Part shown: in pieces, positions 51,352 to 64,000 of the stretch
Numbering within the stretch: the first letter of the stretch is position 1
Layout of the letters: each line of letters starts with the position of its first letter
Source of the DNA: Kondoa malvinella
Lineage: Eukaryota > Basidiomycota > Agaricostilbomycetes > Agaricostilbales > Kondoaceae
Reading direction: 5' to 3'
Length of the DNA: 64,000 nucleotides
NCBI GenBank assembly: GCA_039545315.1
Contig: BCIM01000001.1
Coordinates: 2,451,783-2,515,782, forward strand
Made by a program: the position numbers and the translations under genes
The notes under the pieces: model-generated
The model's input: only the letters and a program-made list of their open reading frames with translations
What the model was told of the DNA's origin: nothing
The model's database searches: none

Positions 51352-52998
51352 ATGTCGAAAACAGACCTTTGGAGCCTGGTCGCCAGCGCATTTTCAACAA
51401 TAATACCAGATTCTGCAGCTCCTACTATAGATGCAGTTACCAGATGGCAGCAGAACGTGACGCCGCTTAGCACTCATATGGCCGTAGCAGGCGCCATGAT
51501 TACCTATCTAGTATCCATCTTTGGCGTGCAAGAAATCATGAAGGACCGAAAACCCATGAGTGCGTGCCTTCAAACACGTCCTGGCGCGTGCAAGTGGTGA
51601 CCCATTGGTATAATAGAGCTCAAGCCGCTATTCATGCTGCACAACGTCCTGCTCAGCTCGGGTTCTGCACTTTTACTTGTTTTGATGATAGAAGAGGTTC
51701 GGCCTTCTTTCTGCCTTTTCACGTGGTTACGCGAGGCTGATTGGGAGAACATGTTAGCTGGTACCTATCATTTACCGTGATGGATGGTTTGCAGCTATTT
51801 GCGCGCATTCGAGTTGGACCTCTGTGCGTTTCTGTAGCCTCAATATAAATGTTGAAGTCGTAGCTTATGCTTCTGTATGCAGAGATTGTCAGTTTGTGAA
51901 GCTGCAAGTATTAGCGTGTGCTAATCAATTGCCGTCATATATGACAGAGAGGTTTGTTTGACAGCTCATATTGTCCGGTCGACGCTGACCAGATTTCGCG
52001 CAGACTCTATACATTGCCAATTACTATTTCAAGTACTGGGAACTAGCAGACACAATGTTCCTTGTTGTCAAGAAAAAGGTGCGAGAGACGCGGATTGCGC
52101 TTCCTTCGGCGGCTGATCTCACCTCCGTCGCACAGCCTTTGCAATTCTTGCATGTTTTCCATCGTGCGTGTAAACGCTCAGAGAGATTTACTCTCTGTTG
52201 ACCTTCTGCTTGTCCCACAGACACCGCGACTGCGTATGTCGTTTAGTCAAACTACAATGCATCAAGCTGACTCTCACTTCAGTGTGCTTTGCTACACCCA
52301 GCTTAACGGCCGAACGAGCGTATCTTGGGTCGTTATTGCTCTCAACCTGACAGGTATGTCGAACACCGCATTCAGACGTGTTTCTCTGCTAAGCGATCGT
52401 TCTTCAGTTCACGTCATCATGTACTACTACTACTTTATCACCACTCTCTCGCCAGGCATCAAGCTCTGGTGGAAGAAGTACCTCACCTCCCTTCAGATCA
52501 GTCAATTTGTGATCGATGTGAGCAGTTTTTTGTAATCTGCCCAGTCAAGGGGTGCTGATTCTATTCACAGCTTTTCGTTGTCTACTACGCTAGTTTGTCA
52601 CGTTCGTTTCTATCTGCAGGCCATGACTGAGAGCGCGACCGGTTCCAGCCTACTCTTAGTGAGCAATTTGCTATTCTATCAGTATACTTAGCCTGACGAG
52701 TCGGTTAGCTTCGCTTGGACATACTTCCAGGATGTTCTACCTACTCGTGGGTCATGCGCAGGCAGTGAAACCGCTGCGACTTGCGGCTGTGCGCTTTTGA
52801 CAAGCTATCTATTCCTCGTGAGTAATGCTCCCTTTACAATGCAATGACTGCTGAGAGACTTTTCCATCGCAGTTCATTGCCTTCTACCGCAAGACATACA
52901 AGGACGCAGCTCTATCTAAGGCTAAAGCAGCAGCAGCAAAAGTTACTTCTGGTGAAGGACCATCACCTGGTGCACCGCTCACTAAGGCTAGCAAATGA
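51352..52998 (+). CDS. ELO-family very-long-chain fatty acid elongase
   Basis: An ER membrane condensing enzyme that adds two carbons from malonyl-CoA to acyl-CoA. Seen across about nine exons: an N-terminal segment ending [11 protein letters not shown], then [40 protein letters not shown], the histidine box LQFLHVFHH (HxxHH), [29 protein letters not shown] and [10 protein letters not shown]. The last exon, [20 protein letters not shown], is followed by a short Lys/Ala tail ending TKASK. The histidine box and the NxxxHxxMYxYY motif are intact. Chain-length preference cannot be read, although yeast Elo2/Elo3 are the closest type by layout. Confidence 0.88.
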
Positions 52999-53334
52999 TA
53001 GAGGCCTTGCATCGGAACAGAGAAGGACAGGAGATGAAGCAGATCAGCGGGAGTCTGCATCACAAGATAGAGAGAAGGGAGATAGACAAGAGGCTGGCCA
53101 CTGATGTTAGATTCCATCAACAGCTGGACGATTGGGTCAAGAGGGAGTACAGGAGCTGTTCAAAAATGAATACTAATTTCAGCGCATACACGCTTGTACT
53201 GCATCTTTGCATAGCTTAACCTTTTTGTAAACAAACCTTTTGCCTCCAACCGTTGACGATACCCACCTCGTTGTGCTGATGCGTTTGTGCTAGACAGATC
53301 TATGGCAACGTGATAACAGTAGCATTTCAATAAG
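52999..53334. other. intergenic region upstream of VPS13
   Basis: About 340 bp between the elongase stop and the VPS13 start. No recognisable element. An AC-rich stretch and a TTTTTGTAAACAAACC-like AT tract near 53220 are the only notable features. Confidence 0.4.
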
Positions 53335-56300
53335 ATGTTGTGCGTGTCTGCGAGCTGGGATGACACGTCCCAGAATGACTTAATGCGATTGTGACGCCAG
53401 AGAGAATTTCATCGCACCGCTGCTCAACAGCTACCTGGCACAGCAAGTCACACAAGACATATGATCTAGCTGGGCTGCGGCTAAGTCCTTTTGGCTCGGA
53501 CAGATATGTGGACAACTTGGACACTTCGCAACTCAAGCTGTCATTATGGTCAGGCGACACCGTCTTGCGCAAGTCAGTGCTCCGTCGCAGCCTCTGCCAT
53601 ATCGGATCTGATTCTGTCACCGTATTGCACAGTCTCAAGCTCAAGAGGGAAGCCCTTGACAAGTTTCGCCTTCCTATCAATGTCGTCGAAGGATCTATAG
53701 GCACACTGTCTCTCAATATTCCATGGAACAATGTAGGTCGCAACCCTATGCATCAAGAACGACAGACTCAAAGGTCTACATGTAGCTGAAAGGCAAGGCC
53801 GTGAAAGTCGTGATCGACGATATCTATCTTCTCGCGACGCCAGCCGACTCGACAGTCTATGACCCCGAAGAAGACGAGCGAAGGAAGCAGCAAGTCAAGA
53901 TGGAGAAGCTCACCAATGCCGAGCTGCTTACAGCGCAACCTTCTGCCGGCATGTCTGAGGCTGACGAAGCCAAGAACCAAAGCTTCACAACTTCGCTTGT
54001 CAGCCGTGTGATAGACAATCTGCAAATCACCGTACGAAACATTCACATTCGTTACGAAGACAAGCTTTCCGTACCTGGTCATCCCTTCGCGGCGGGTTTC
54101 ACTCTTTCTGGATTCACTGCGCATTCAACAGATGAATTCTGGAACCCGACTTACCTCGTAAACAATGCCAAAGGAGTTCACAAACTCGCTACCCTATCTT
54201 CTATGGCGATTTACTTTGATACCGACGCGCCTTCTATAGCTGGTCTTCAGCCAGAGGAATCAGCCAAGAAGTTCAAAGAGCTCATTGCCACCAAAGAGAA
54301 CGAGCCTGCTCATCAATTCGTACTCAAGCCAGTCAGCGGCGAGGGACGCCTTGTTCTGAACCACAAGCCGTCGAATGATACTCCAAAGACCGACGCAGAG
54401 CTATTGTTCAAAGAGCTTGGATTTGTTGTCGACGAAGATCAGTATCGTGATCTGCTCTCTATGGTCGATTTATTCCACTTCTACACGCGGCAATACCAAT
54501 ACCGCAAGTTCCAGCCTGCCGAGATTGAGCAAAAGGAAAACAAGGCCAAGTCATTGTGGAAGTTTGCAACAAAAGCCATTATGAACGAAGTGCACGAGAA
54601 GAACCGCAAATGGACCTGGGCTTATTTTGCCGAGCGAAGAGATGATCGAATGGAGTATGTGACTCTGTTCAAGCTGCATTCAGAAGACCCGAGCGGACCA
54701 GAAGTCAAGAAAAAGCTGGATGATCTCGAGATGAAACTTGCTTATACCGATATCCGCTTCTATCGATCCATTGCTAGATCGGAGATGCGCAAGGAGCGAG
54801 CTAGCGTCAAGAAGACGGAGGAGCAGAAACGCCTAAACCCGTCTGCACAACAGCAACCGAATCGAGGTTGGATTGGCTGGATTTGGGGAGGAGCCAAGAC
54901 GGAACAACATGAACAACCGCAAGATGTCTTGAGCGAAGAACAGAGGCAAGAATTATACGACACTATTGATTGGGATGAGAAGAACACTGTGGCATCATCT
55001 GTGGATCTACCTCGCGAAGCTATCGCTCTTCGGGTCCGCGCCAAGCTCGACGCTGGATCTTTTGCTCTTCGTCGGGATCCTCATGGCAACAACGAAGATG
55101 TCATATCTTTGGGCTTCGATGGCTTTTCAGCCAACGTCTTGAAGCGAACAGACAACATGGAAGCTGAGGTCGCACTCACGAACATGTCTGTCTATGACGG
55201 CACACAGCCCAGCACCAAGCACGCTCAAGTCGTTCGCGTCAAATCTGTTGGCGGAACTTCGACTGAACAATCTGACGAGCCTTTCTTCTACACTAAATTC
55301 GAGAACAACCCTCTGGATGAAAGAGCCGATACTGGTCTTACAGCAAGGCTGCGAGCTATCGAGATCTTTTACCATCGAGGCTATCTTGAAGAGGTCATGC
55401 GCTTCTTGAAACCGCCCGCCAGTCAGCTGGAATCTGTGTCAGCTTTGATAGACGCGGCAAGTGTAACTCTAGAGGGTTTCAGCAAGGAGACTAGAGCTGG
55501 ACTCGAATTCGCTCTGCAGAATGTGAGTCTTCTTCGTAGACAAACTAGATCCAATCTCACCAATTGTGGACAGCACAAAACCGTGGACTTGCGACTGGAC
55601 ATGAAAGCGTTAGTTTCTTAGCTGGCACAGCGAAATATCAGCTCTGACGTCTCCTTACAGACCCATTATTATCATTCCTCAAGATGTGACGCAGGATCAA
55701 GGTCTCACCATGGTTGTTGATGCCGGTCACATTTCTGTCAAGAGCGAGATGGCAGACAAACAAGCTTTGCAGAGCATGCGCTCGAAGCAGTCGACTCAAT
55801 ATACAACAGAAGACTGGAAATCGCTCGAAGGCTTGATGTACGACAAATTCCATGTTGATCTGGACTCTACTCAGGTAAGACCCCCGAGATGAACAAGTGC
55901 ACCCTCGCTGATCTTTCATAGATCGTTCTTGGCGAAGATCTAGACCAATGCATGAAAGCTTTGGATGACCCAGGAACCAACCCTTGCCATCTTGTCGACC
56001 GCATCAATATGTCTTGGCTAGCCGAGACGTCCATCATGCCCAAAACGCCCAATCTGGCTCGCGTCAAGGTGTCCGGGCATCTTCCAGCCTTGTCTATCAA
56101 CTTCTCAGACCGAAAGTATCGTAATTTGATGAAGATTGTCGACATAGCTGTGCCGCACTTCGACGATCCTGCGGCTTCTACAGCGACCTTATCAGCACCT
56201 GTACCAACGATAGAAGCAGCACCGGTCATGCGAAGGAAGAGCACAACGCCTTTCAACAATGCAGAAGCGGACGAAGACATCACTGTTGACGATGACACCG

Positions 56301-59300
56301 AAACGCTGGTTGGCGATGATGAGACAAAGGAGAAGGAAGAAGAAGAAGACGAGGATGTCTTTTTCGAAGCTCCTGATCTCAAAGATGATGTGAGCCTGGT
56401 GTTCAAGATCTATTCCAGTCTGACCGTTTTCTATAGCAAGATGCGGTGGCTAAGCAAATTACCTTCGAGCTCAAATTCTCCGTTGCTTCTTTGCGCGTGT
56501 CGATTTCAAAGGCCGAAGCGGATACTACGAAACCTGAGCGACTGTTGGCAAATGCTGTGCTGGAAAGCTTCAACTTCGAATTTGCCTTGCGAAAGTTCGA
56601 TATGGCGGTCGACATCCTCTTGAAAAGCTTGTATTTGGAAGACAAGATGGTAGAAGCTTCATCCGAGTTCAGGCATCTCATCACTTCCGAGACCATGGGC
56701 GATGGACAGGCCAAAGAAGGCAAGAATCTGATTCAAATCAAGTATAATCGCTGTCAAGCCGATTCGCCAGAGTTCATGTCCGTGTTCGAGGGCTTCAACC
56801 AGGTATGTGATTCTCGGTCTGTTGAGATATATCTGATAGCATCTCCTGTATAGAGTGTGGACGTTCAAATGTCGACCTTGAACGTGATCATCACCCGAGG
56901 CAGTATAGTGAGAATTTGCACCCGAATTTCTCTCCCGCGCTGATTGAACTGGAATACAGCTGCAACTCTTCGACTTTGTACTCAGCACCTTCACAAACGG
57001 CAACAATGCTCCAACACCGTCTTCTGATCGCGCAATAGAGGACGAAAGCCCACAGGCAAATTCGGGCAATGCAGAAAAGCTTCGAGTCACCGTCAAGCTG
57101 ACCAGTATTGTCTTCATCCTGAACAACGATGGCGAGCGGTTGGCCACCCTTGAACTGAGCGCTGCAACTGTTGGGGTACTACTGCGCGGACCTACCATGC
57201 GAGTGAATGCGCGCCTCGGCAACCTCAGTTTGCTGGACGACCTCCGTTCTCACACCGACAACAAGGCTTTCGGTCACTTGCTGGCTATTAGAGGCGACGA
57301 AGTTGCTGACCTACTATACGAGACTTACGATCCAACGGACGAGCAGCTGTATCCCGGCCACGACACACTGTTCCATCTACGAACTGGATCGCTGCAGTTG
57401 ACCTTCCTTGAAGAGCCCGTTCGCCGACTGCTTCGCTTCCTGACTCAATTCGCGAGGATGAAAGCCGTGCTGGACTCTGCTCGCAATGCAGCTGCACAGC
57501 AAGCATCCGAGCTGCAAGATAAGGTGACCAAGATGCACTTCGATGTCCTTGTCAAGACGCCCATTATCGTGCTGCCCCGATCCAACGACTCTGCAGATGT
57601 CATTACCGCCAATCTGGGAGAGATCAGCGCGAAGAACACCTTCAAAGACTCTCTGACCGAAATCGAAGCCGGTCTCAGCTCTATTCAACTCATCTCTACG
57701 ATGACTAGCGAGGGCCAATCAAACTCCATCAAGATGCTGGAGGATGTAGACGTCACAGTGAATGTAGCCTCGGCAGAAGGCATTGACAGAAGTAAAGAAA
57801 ACCCACAGCCCGATACGATGGTGAGCATCTCTTTTAGCTTTTTGAGCCTCGCTTCTAAATCGAAAAACAGATCAAAGCCAAGATGAGCGATGTTAAGGTC
57901 AATTTGACGGAACAACAATATGCTTTCCTCTTGGCGCTCTCGCGGTCAGTGCCAAAAGCCTTCAGCTCAACAGAAGAAGAGAAAGCGGACGATGCTGCTT
58001 TGGAAAAAGCTTTACCTTCGCCTCCTTCAGAAGAAGAAGAGATTGTTGCCGAGACACCAGTCGACTTGCTTCCCGAGCTGCCGCGCACAATTCGGGGCGA
58101 AGATGGCCAAATCGTCGCGCTACATGCGAAGACCGAAGTTTCCTTCCAGCTAGGTCTAGTCAACCTTGAACTCTTCTCTGGAGAGGCTGTATCTGTTGAC
58201 AGTCTGAAGGCGGCAACGATTGCCAAATTTTCCTTGGATCAGATTGACCTGAAGGGCAAAATGCTGAATAATGCTTCCATGGAAGCGGAACTGCTATTGA
58301 AGAGCTTCCGCGTGACAGACACTAGTCCAGCGCGTCAGACAAAATGGCGCGAGATTGTTCCTGCGTCCAAGAACGGGCAGAGTCACCAGCTCATGGTCAG
58401 CTATTCCGCCTCGGGCGGGGCAGACAATAGCGCTATGGTGAATGTCAGTCTCGATACACCAACTATCATCTTCAGTCTCGAACCTGTCTTTGCGGTTGTC
58501 GATTTCTTAACCAGTGCCTCTCAGCAAACAGAAGTTGACGCAACTAGTCAGCGTCTTGCTGCAGACAAGTCAAAACCATCCGAGAACATGTCGAAGGGCG
58601 CTGCAGACCAATCAGATGCGCCTGTCCAGTCTAGCTCTTTAGCCTTCCGCGTCAACATTGTGGCAGCCAAGATTATGCTGCTTGCCGATCCGACTCGTTC
58701 TGATTGCGAAGCTGTTGTTCTCTCGATCGGTCAATTGCAAATGGCACAGCAAAGCATTCTTGTGTATGGTCATTGTCTTGCGCTGGGTGCTCTAATTGAC
58801 TGAATGCGTTCTTAGGTTGACCGTGTCGCAACTCGGGATGTATCTGTGTAGTATGGATCGCCAGAACGAGACGATACAATTCTTGGATAATCTCGATATC
58901 GCATTGTCCCTTGACAACAGGCCGGAACATGATCTGCCAAAAACCAGTATCGAGCTCAGTCTACAAGAGATTGTCTTGCGTGCCTCTTACCGCGATATTC
59001 TTCTCGTCAACTCAATCATTCAACGTGCGTCGGAGCTGTCGAACAAGTCCTCTTTGAACCAAGCCAAGGAGCAGCCTGCAATCTACGATACACCGGCACA
59101 GGCCCAAAGTAGCTCGGTGAAGAAGCCCACAACGACTTCGAAGCGCAGCCAGGAATCGGTATGTACTTCTTGCTCTCGCAGCTAGCCAGTACCTCATGCA
59201 GCGGATACGTCGCAGTTGCAAGCCACGATTGATGGATTTCAGCTCATCCTTATTGGTGATCTACACGAGCTACCCCTTCTGGACATCAAAGCCTCCAGAT

Positions 59301-62300
59301 TCTTAGCGAAAGCTAGTGACTGGTCATCCGATGTAGGCCGAGGAACCGTGCGTCGAGAGATTTTAGCTGAGACTTTTACGGGCAGATGAACGCTTCGGTC
59401 ATGATAGCGCCGTTCATCAACTTCTTCAATCTCTCGACCTCGCACTGGGAGCCTTTGCTGGACCCTTGGGAGTTTACCATTCAAGCTTCGAAGCAGATCG
59501 AGCCAGCAAATCTCAGCCTTTCAGTGACGTCAAAGAAGCGGCTCGAAGTCAACCTGACCTCAGCCTTCATCAACCTAGCTTTGACCAGTAGAGCAATATG
59601 GGATCGGGAGGGCGAAGCTCTTCTTCGCAAAACTCGTGGCCACAGCACCCCTTTCCTGATCAGAAATCGTACGGGTCACTCGGTCTTGCTATGGGCAGAA
59701 TCTGGCGACCCGCAAGCCAAAGGAGAACCAACAAAGATAGAAAATCTCGCTGATGTCCCTTGGCGCTTTGAAGATTGGCGAACTATGCGAGAGGTGCGTT
59801 GAAGCTTGGACTTTGTCTAGCGAATGCTTATGATCGCCCTCGACCAGAATGTATTGGCCACAAGCCATAATGTGCTCACCATGATGCTCGAAGGAACGTC
59901 GTGGGAAAGGCTTAAGCATGTCTCTGTGGATCGAGAAGGCGAACACATCCATGCGCTTCGCCCTCGGCTCGACAAAGTGACACACCGCTTGCTTTGCGAA
60001 GTGCGTCTAGAAGACAACGTGAAAATAGTCACCTTGCGTTCCACTTTCAATGTCGAGAACTTGACTTTGGTCCCAGCTGAATTGATCGTAGTGGATGCCA
60101 AAGGACAGAAAGCGTCGCCTGTATACAAGATCGGTAGGAAGATCGCTGTCTAAGCTACTTTACAAACTGATTGTGCCTTGTAGCTCCGGGCAAAAGCTGT
60201 CCTGTACCAATTGAGGCAGCGTACCATCAGCAGATTCGGGTAAGACCAGACGGTAAGGCTGACCCAATGTCCTTTAATGCCTGTCTGACTGTGAATATGT
60301 TCATTTAGCTGGCTTCAAGTATGGCTGGTCTTCGGCAGCTTTCAATTGGCAAGATCTCATCAGGAAGCCCGCTCGCACAATAACCTGCAAATCGAGCGAG
60401 CGCGAAGGCAACTTCCTCTTCCAGGCTTTTGCGGCTCATGATCGCGCTGATCCCATGATTCGGTTTGTCTGCTTCATCTACTTTACTTGGTGAAGCACTG
60501 ACATCTTGGCAGTACCTACCCTCGTCTGACGCTTCGCCTGCGACCACCTGTGGAAATCGAAAATCTACTTCCGTTTGATGTCAAGTTCCGCATTTACGAC
60601 AAAGCAAGCGAGCACAATTATAGCAGCTTCTTGCGCAAAGGCGGCATCTCGCCTGTGCACGCGGTCGACTTGACGCATCTCATCCTTCTCAGCGTTGAAT
60701 TGCAAGGCACTAGTAAGCAGTCACATTTGAGTGCTCTCAATGGGCACTGACAAGAGCTTGTAGCGTTCGACCGAAGTGAATTCGCTATCATCAATACTGA
60801 TAACCCAGGTGAGCTTCATTGACTGCGTTCTCATTTCTGCTGACATTGAATGGCAGATGATTTGCCGATCGAGGATGTTCTTCCAATCCAGGATAAAGAA
60901 GGCATGGCTCTGCAGCTGCGAATCAATTACCTGTAGGCGGTTTGTCTACCGTCGCTTACACTGCTAACATTACTCTAGTCGCCATCCCGAATCTGGCGGT
61001 GCTATCAAAGTTCAGGTCTACAGTCCTTTTGTTTTCCAGAACAAAACCGGCCGCTCTTTTGCCCTCAAGTCGAAAGGTTCTACATCAAGACAGGCAGATC
61101 TTCGCAATCGGACGCAGGAAGAGCTCCAAGACATGGGCAAAATGTATCTCTTCTCACACGCATCTGATGATCGGCGAAATCGAGTGTTGATGCGCCTGGA
61201 AAACTCTGAGTGGTCGAAGCCTCTCAGCTTCGAGGCCGTCGGGACTGTGACGCAAGCCGACTTTGCCAGCCCTGCGCTTCGCAAAGAGACCCGTATTGGG
61301 CTGAAAGTGTCGGAAGGAATCGGTGCTGTGGGTTTCTTCGCTCAAAATTATCCATTCTCAAGCTGACATCAAGTATGCCAACAGTACAAGCTGACCAAAG
61401 TCGTCACAGCCTATCCTCGCTTCCTCATCAAAAATCTTCATCAAGATCAGCTGCGCATCAGACAGCCTGGCTCTGATCGGATTGTCAAGATTGCCGGTCA
61501 AGAACGCTTGCCATTTATCGACTTTGATTTAGGCTCCGGATCGGAGATCGTTGTCGCTGTGGGAGCCAATCAGCAATGGTCGGGCATTCACTTGCGTTGT
61601 TCGAATGATCTCCTAATCGGCATGCATACAGGTCGGCTGCTATCAATATTCAAGAGCTTGGGCGAACGTATCTCCGCTATCCGATGGCCAGCGGCAAAGA
61701 GAAGCTTTTGCAGGTCGAAGTCTTGGTCGACGGCGCTTGCGTCCATGTACAAATACAAGAGGAGACTGGCAAATGGCCTTTCTATCTTAGAAATCACAGT
61801 TCTGTGCCTCTGTCCTTTTACCAAACAGTTAGTCCTTTGCTAAAGGGCTGGAACATTAAATTGACCTGCTTGGACCAGCCTACCGAGGACAACAGGTCAA
61901 AGCCCAGATCCTACGAGCTATTGCCTGGAGCTAGCTTGCCTTACTCTTTCGACCGCCCAAGTGATTCGTCGAAAACATTGACGTTGGTCTCTGGAAGTCA
62001 TAGGCAGGAGATCAATCCGCTCGAAATAGGGCCTCAGAAACCCTTTGCTGTTCCAGTAAGTGTCCCTATCTTCGGGGTAGGCAACAAACTGAAAGCCTCT
62101 AGCACAATGGTGGCCGCAAGATCCTGGCACTGGACGTCTTTGCAGAAGAAGCCAGTCAAGTCGTTGTGCTTGGTGACTACAAAGAAGAAAACAATTTATA
62201 CAAGCCTCAACGTAACAGCGGCAGGCAGCAGCCATCGCGGCAGCAGTCGACAAGCAGTCTGAAAGACCTAGACTTTGAAGTGGCAATGCCAGATGCACCG

Positions 62301-64000
62301 GTTACTTTCTCCTTCAAGGTCGAATTCGAAGGCATCGGCATCTCTTTGGTCAACAGTAGAATGCATGAACTCACATACATATCCTTCCGTGGCTTGGATC
62401 TCAGTTATTCCGATACCCCGATCAGCCAAGATTATACTCTCGGAATCAAGTGGATACAACTCGATAACCAATTGTAAGATAGGTTGATTTGCTGGCCTGA
62501 TCGTGCTAACCTGCACTGTTTAGATTCGGTGGAATATTCCCCATCATCCTATACCCTTCCGTGATTCCCAAGGATGGACAAGAGCTTGAAGCTCATCCAA
62601 ACGTGCACGCTAGCGCGACTGTCATGAAAGACAAGGCGCACGGTGTCACTTATGTCAAATATGCCGTAAGCTCATCCGTGTCGCGTATGCTCGTATGCTG
62701 AGCTGTGCATAGACGATTCTTCTGCAACAAATGACTATCGAAATTGATGAAGACTTCATCTTCTCCGTCATCGATTTCGCACGCTTCGATGGCGCTAGTT
62801 GGCAAAACGACAAGCCCTCGTGAGTAGGACTCTATGTTTTCTGTTCGAATTGCTGACTGGCGTATGTAGATGCCTGACGGAAGAGTCTGCCGAAATAGGC
62901 GAACCCAGGCCAGCCACTGCCGCCAACGACCTCTACTTTGAGATTCTTCACCTGCAGCCAATACAGCTGGATCTTTCGTTCATGCGTACCGAGACTCTGA
63001 ACAGCGATTCCAAGTAAGCCATACGCATTCGTATCAGCGCCAGGCTAATGCTATCGCAGAACCTTCTTGGACAACCGGAACCCGGTGGCCTTCTTCCTCA
63101 ATGCGCTGACTATGGCACTTGGCAATGTGAATGACGCACCTATACGACTCAACATGTTACTCCTGGAGAATGTACGTTTAGCTCTGCCCGTCTTACAGGA
63201 AAGAGCCGTTCTGCACTACTCCCAGCAATTCACCAGCCAGCTTTATCGGGTCCTTGGCTCAGCAGACTTCCTCGGCAATCCCATTGGCTTGTTCCAGAAT
63301 GTCAGCTCAGGCGTTGCGGATGCCTTCTATGCGCCCTATGAGGGTCTTGTAGGAGGCGATGTTGGGGCCACAATGGCTAAGGTCAGCTTATACCTACCAC
63401 TTTCGACATTGCTGATAAATAGCAGGCGTACGGCAATCTGGTCAAGAAGACTGTCTTTGGTATCAGCGACAGTATGTCAAAGGTCACCGGCTCCATCGGC
63501 AAAGGTCTTTCTGCGGCGACGCTCGACAAGGAATTCCAAAGTCGCAGACGAATGCGCAGATCGAGAAACAAGCCGAAGCATGCACTGTATGGTGTTACTA
63601 GCGGTGCCGAAGGTTTCGTCACAAGTGTGGCTAGTGGTTTCGAGGGACTGGCTGTGAGTGTCTCGATCTTGACACCAATAAGGCTGACCATTGCCGATAG
63701 CGGAAACCACTGGAAGGTGCTGAGGCTGATGGGCCGGCAGGCTTCTTCAAGGGTGTCGGAAAAGGTCTCGTTGGGTAAGCAATATTGGCAGACGCCAGCA
63801 CCGCGCTGAGCTAATCGCTTAATCCGATAGAGCGTTCACCAAGCCCGCAGTGGGCATCTTCGACATGGCCAGCAGTGTCACCGAAGGCATCCGGAACACG
63901 ACGACTGTCTTTGATCCCTCAGCTATTGATCGAGTGCGATTACCTCGACACATTGCTTCCGATGGCATCTTGCGGCCGTACCAAGAACGAGAAGCGTTAG
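53335..64000 (+). CDS. VPS13: VPS13 bridge-like lipid transfer protein (3' end beyond window)
   Basis: A very large rod-shaped protein that moves phospholipids in bulk between membranes at contact sites of mitochondria, endosomes, vacuole, peroxisome and ER. The start is spliced: ATGTT joins AGAGAATTTC across intron 53340-53400 to give MLENFIAPLLNSYLAQYVDN, the chorein N-terminus. Chorein continues with LDTSQLKLSLWSG and VVIDDIYLLATPAD. Then IRNIHIRYEDK-type repeats (TVRNIHIRYEDKLSVPG), the long groove region, the adaptor-binding domain (about 59600-61600, FLIRNRTGHSVLLWAESGD and later blocks), and the C-terminal ATG2-like helices (SGVADAFYAPYEGLVGGD, GLSAATLDKEFQSRR, YGVTSGAEGFVTSVASGFEG). 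The window ends at ASDGILRPYQEREA, before the final PH-like part. About 30 introns; close to 3,000 residues are visible. Confidence 0.95.
53443..53503 (+). other. GC-AG intron in the VPS13 chorein region
   Basis: The donor reads CA|GCAAGT and the acceptor GGACAG|A. Splicing joins ..NSYLAQ to YVDNLDTSQ in phase 2, giving the conserved chorein sequence. No GT donor nearby produces that reading. GCAAGT is the accepted consensus of the minor GC-AG class handled by the normal spliceosome. Length 61 nt, like the neighbouring introns. Confidence 0.7.

Overview
This window looks like a piece of a compact nuclear genome from a basidiomycete-type fungus. Nearly every gene has several short spliceosomal introns (mostly about 45-65 nt with GT..AG ends). 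The proteins are typical of fungi: an ERMES subunit, a Zn2Cys6 regulator, a secreted AA9-type copper enzyme, a RIM8/ART-like arrestin pair and an RCK-type kinase with the fungal Ime2/Crk1 layout. I cannot name the species. Pucciniomycotina or a similar early basidiomycete lineage is a guess from intron density and overall protein flavour. I saw no transposon, CRISPR array, rRNA or tRNA gene I could defend.

Layout. 0.2-3.7 kb: two or three small unrecognised genes, then MMM1 (ER-mitochondria tether). 3.8-10.3 kb: REV3, the catalytic subunit of DNA polymerase zeta, on the minus strand. 11.3-14.7 kb: a Zn2Cys6 regulator, a TMEM135-like membrane protein and an AGTRAP-like small membrane protein. 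14.8-17.8 kb: an RCK/MAK/Ime2-type kinase. 17.8-19.8 kb is the largest gene-poor stretch. 19.8-21.3 kb: AA9-like lytic polysaccharide monooxygenase. 21.5-24.0 kb: DHX35-like DEAH helicase. 24.3-28.9 kb: two diverged paralogues of unknown function flanking mitochondrial tryptophanyl-tRNA synthetase and a histidine-phosphatase family protein. 29.2-35.7 kb: UbiA prenyltransferase, Rab5 GTPase (divergent pair), NIPA-like magnesium transporter, Stm1/SERBP1-like ribosome factor. 36.7-42.5 kb: an unrecognised multi-exon gene, a SAP-motif protein, and an orphan protein of about 1,180 residues. 42.5-47.3 kb: a DeSI/PPPDE peptidase-like gene and the ubiquitin E1 UBA1. 47.8-51.2 kb: two adjacent arrestin-domain proteins, the second with a PPxY ubiquitin-ligase docking motif. 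51.4-53.0 kb: ELO fatty-acid elongase. 53.3 kb to the window end: the bridge-like lipid transfer protein VPS13, cut off by the window edge.

Most of these are housekeeping genes and do not form a cluster of one pathway. The loosest functional threads are lipid transfer and membrane contact (MMM1, VPS13, with ELO and Rab5 in the endomembrane system) and ubiquitin-dependent trafficking (UBA1, DeSI-like, arrestins). I did not find a convincing previously undescribed multi-gene system. The best leads are the local paralogue pair at 24.3/28.2 kb, the orphan large protein at 38.9 kb, and candidate introns as short as 32 nt. Gene ends given here come from reading splice sites by eye, so internal exon borders are less certain than gene identities.
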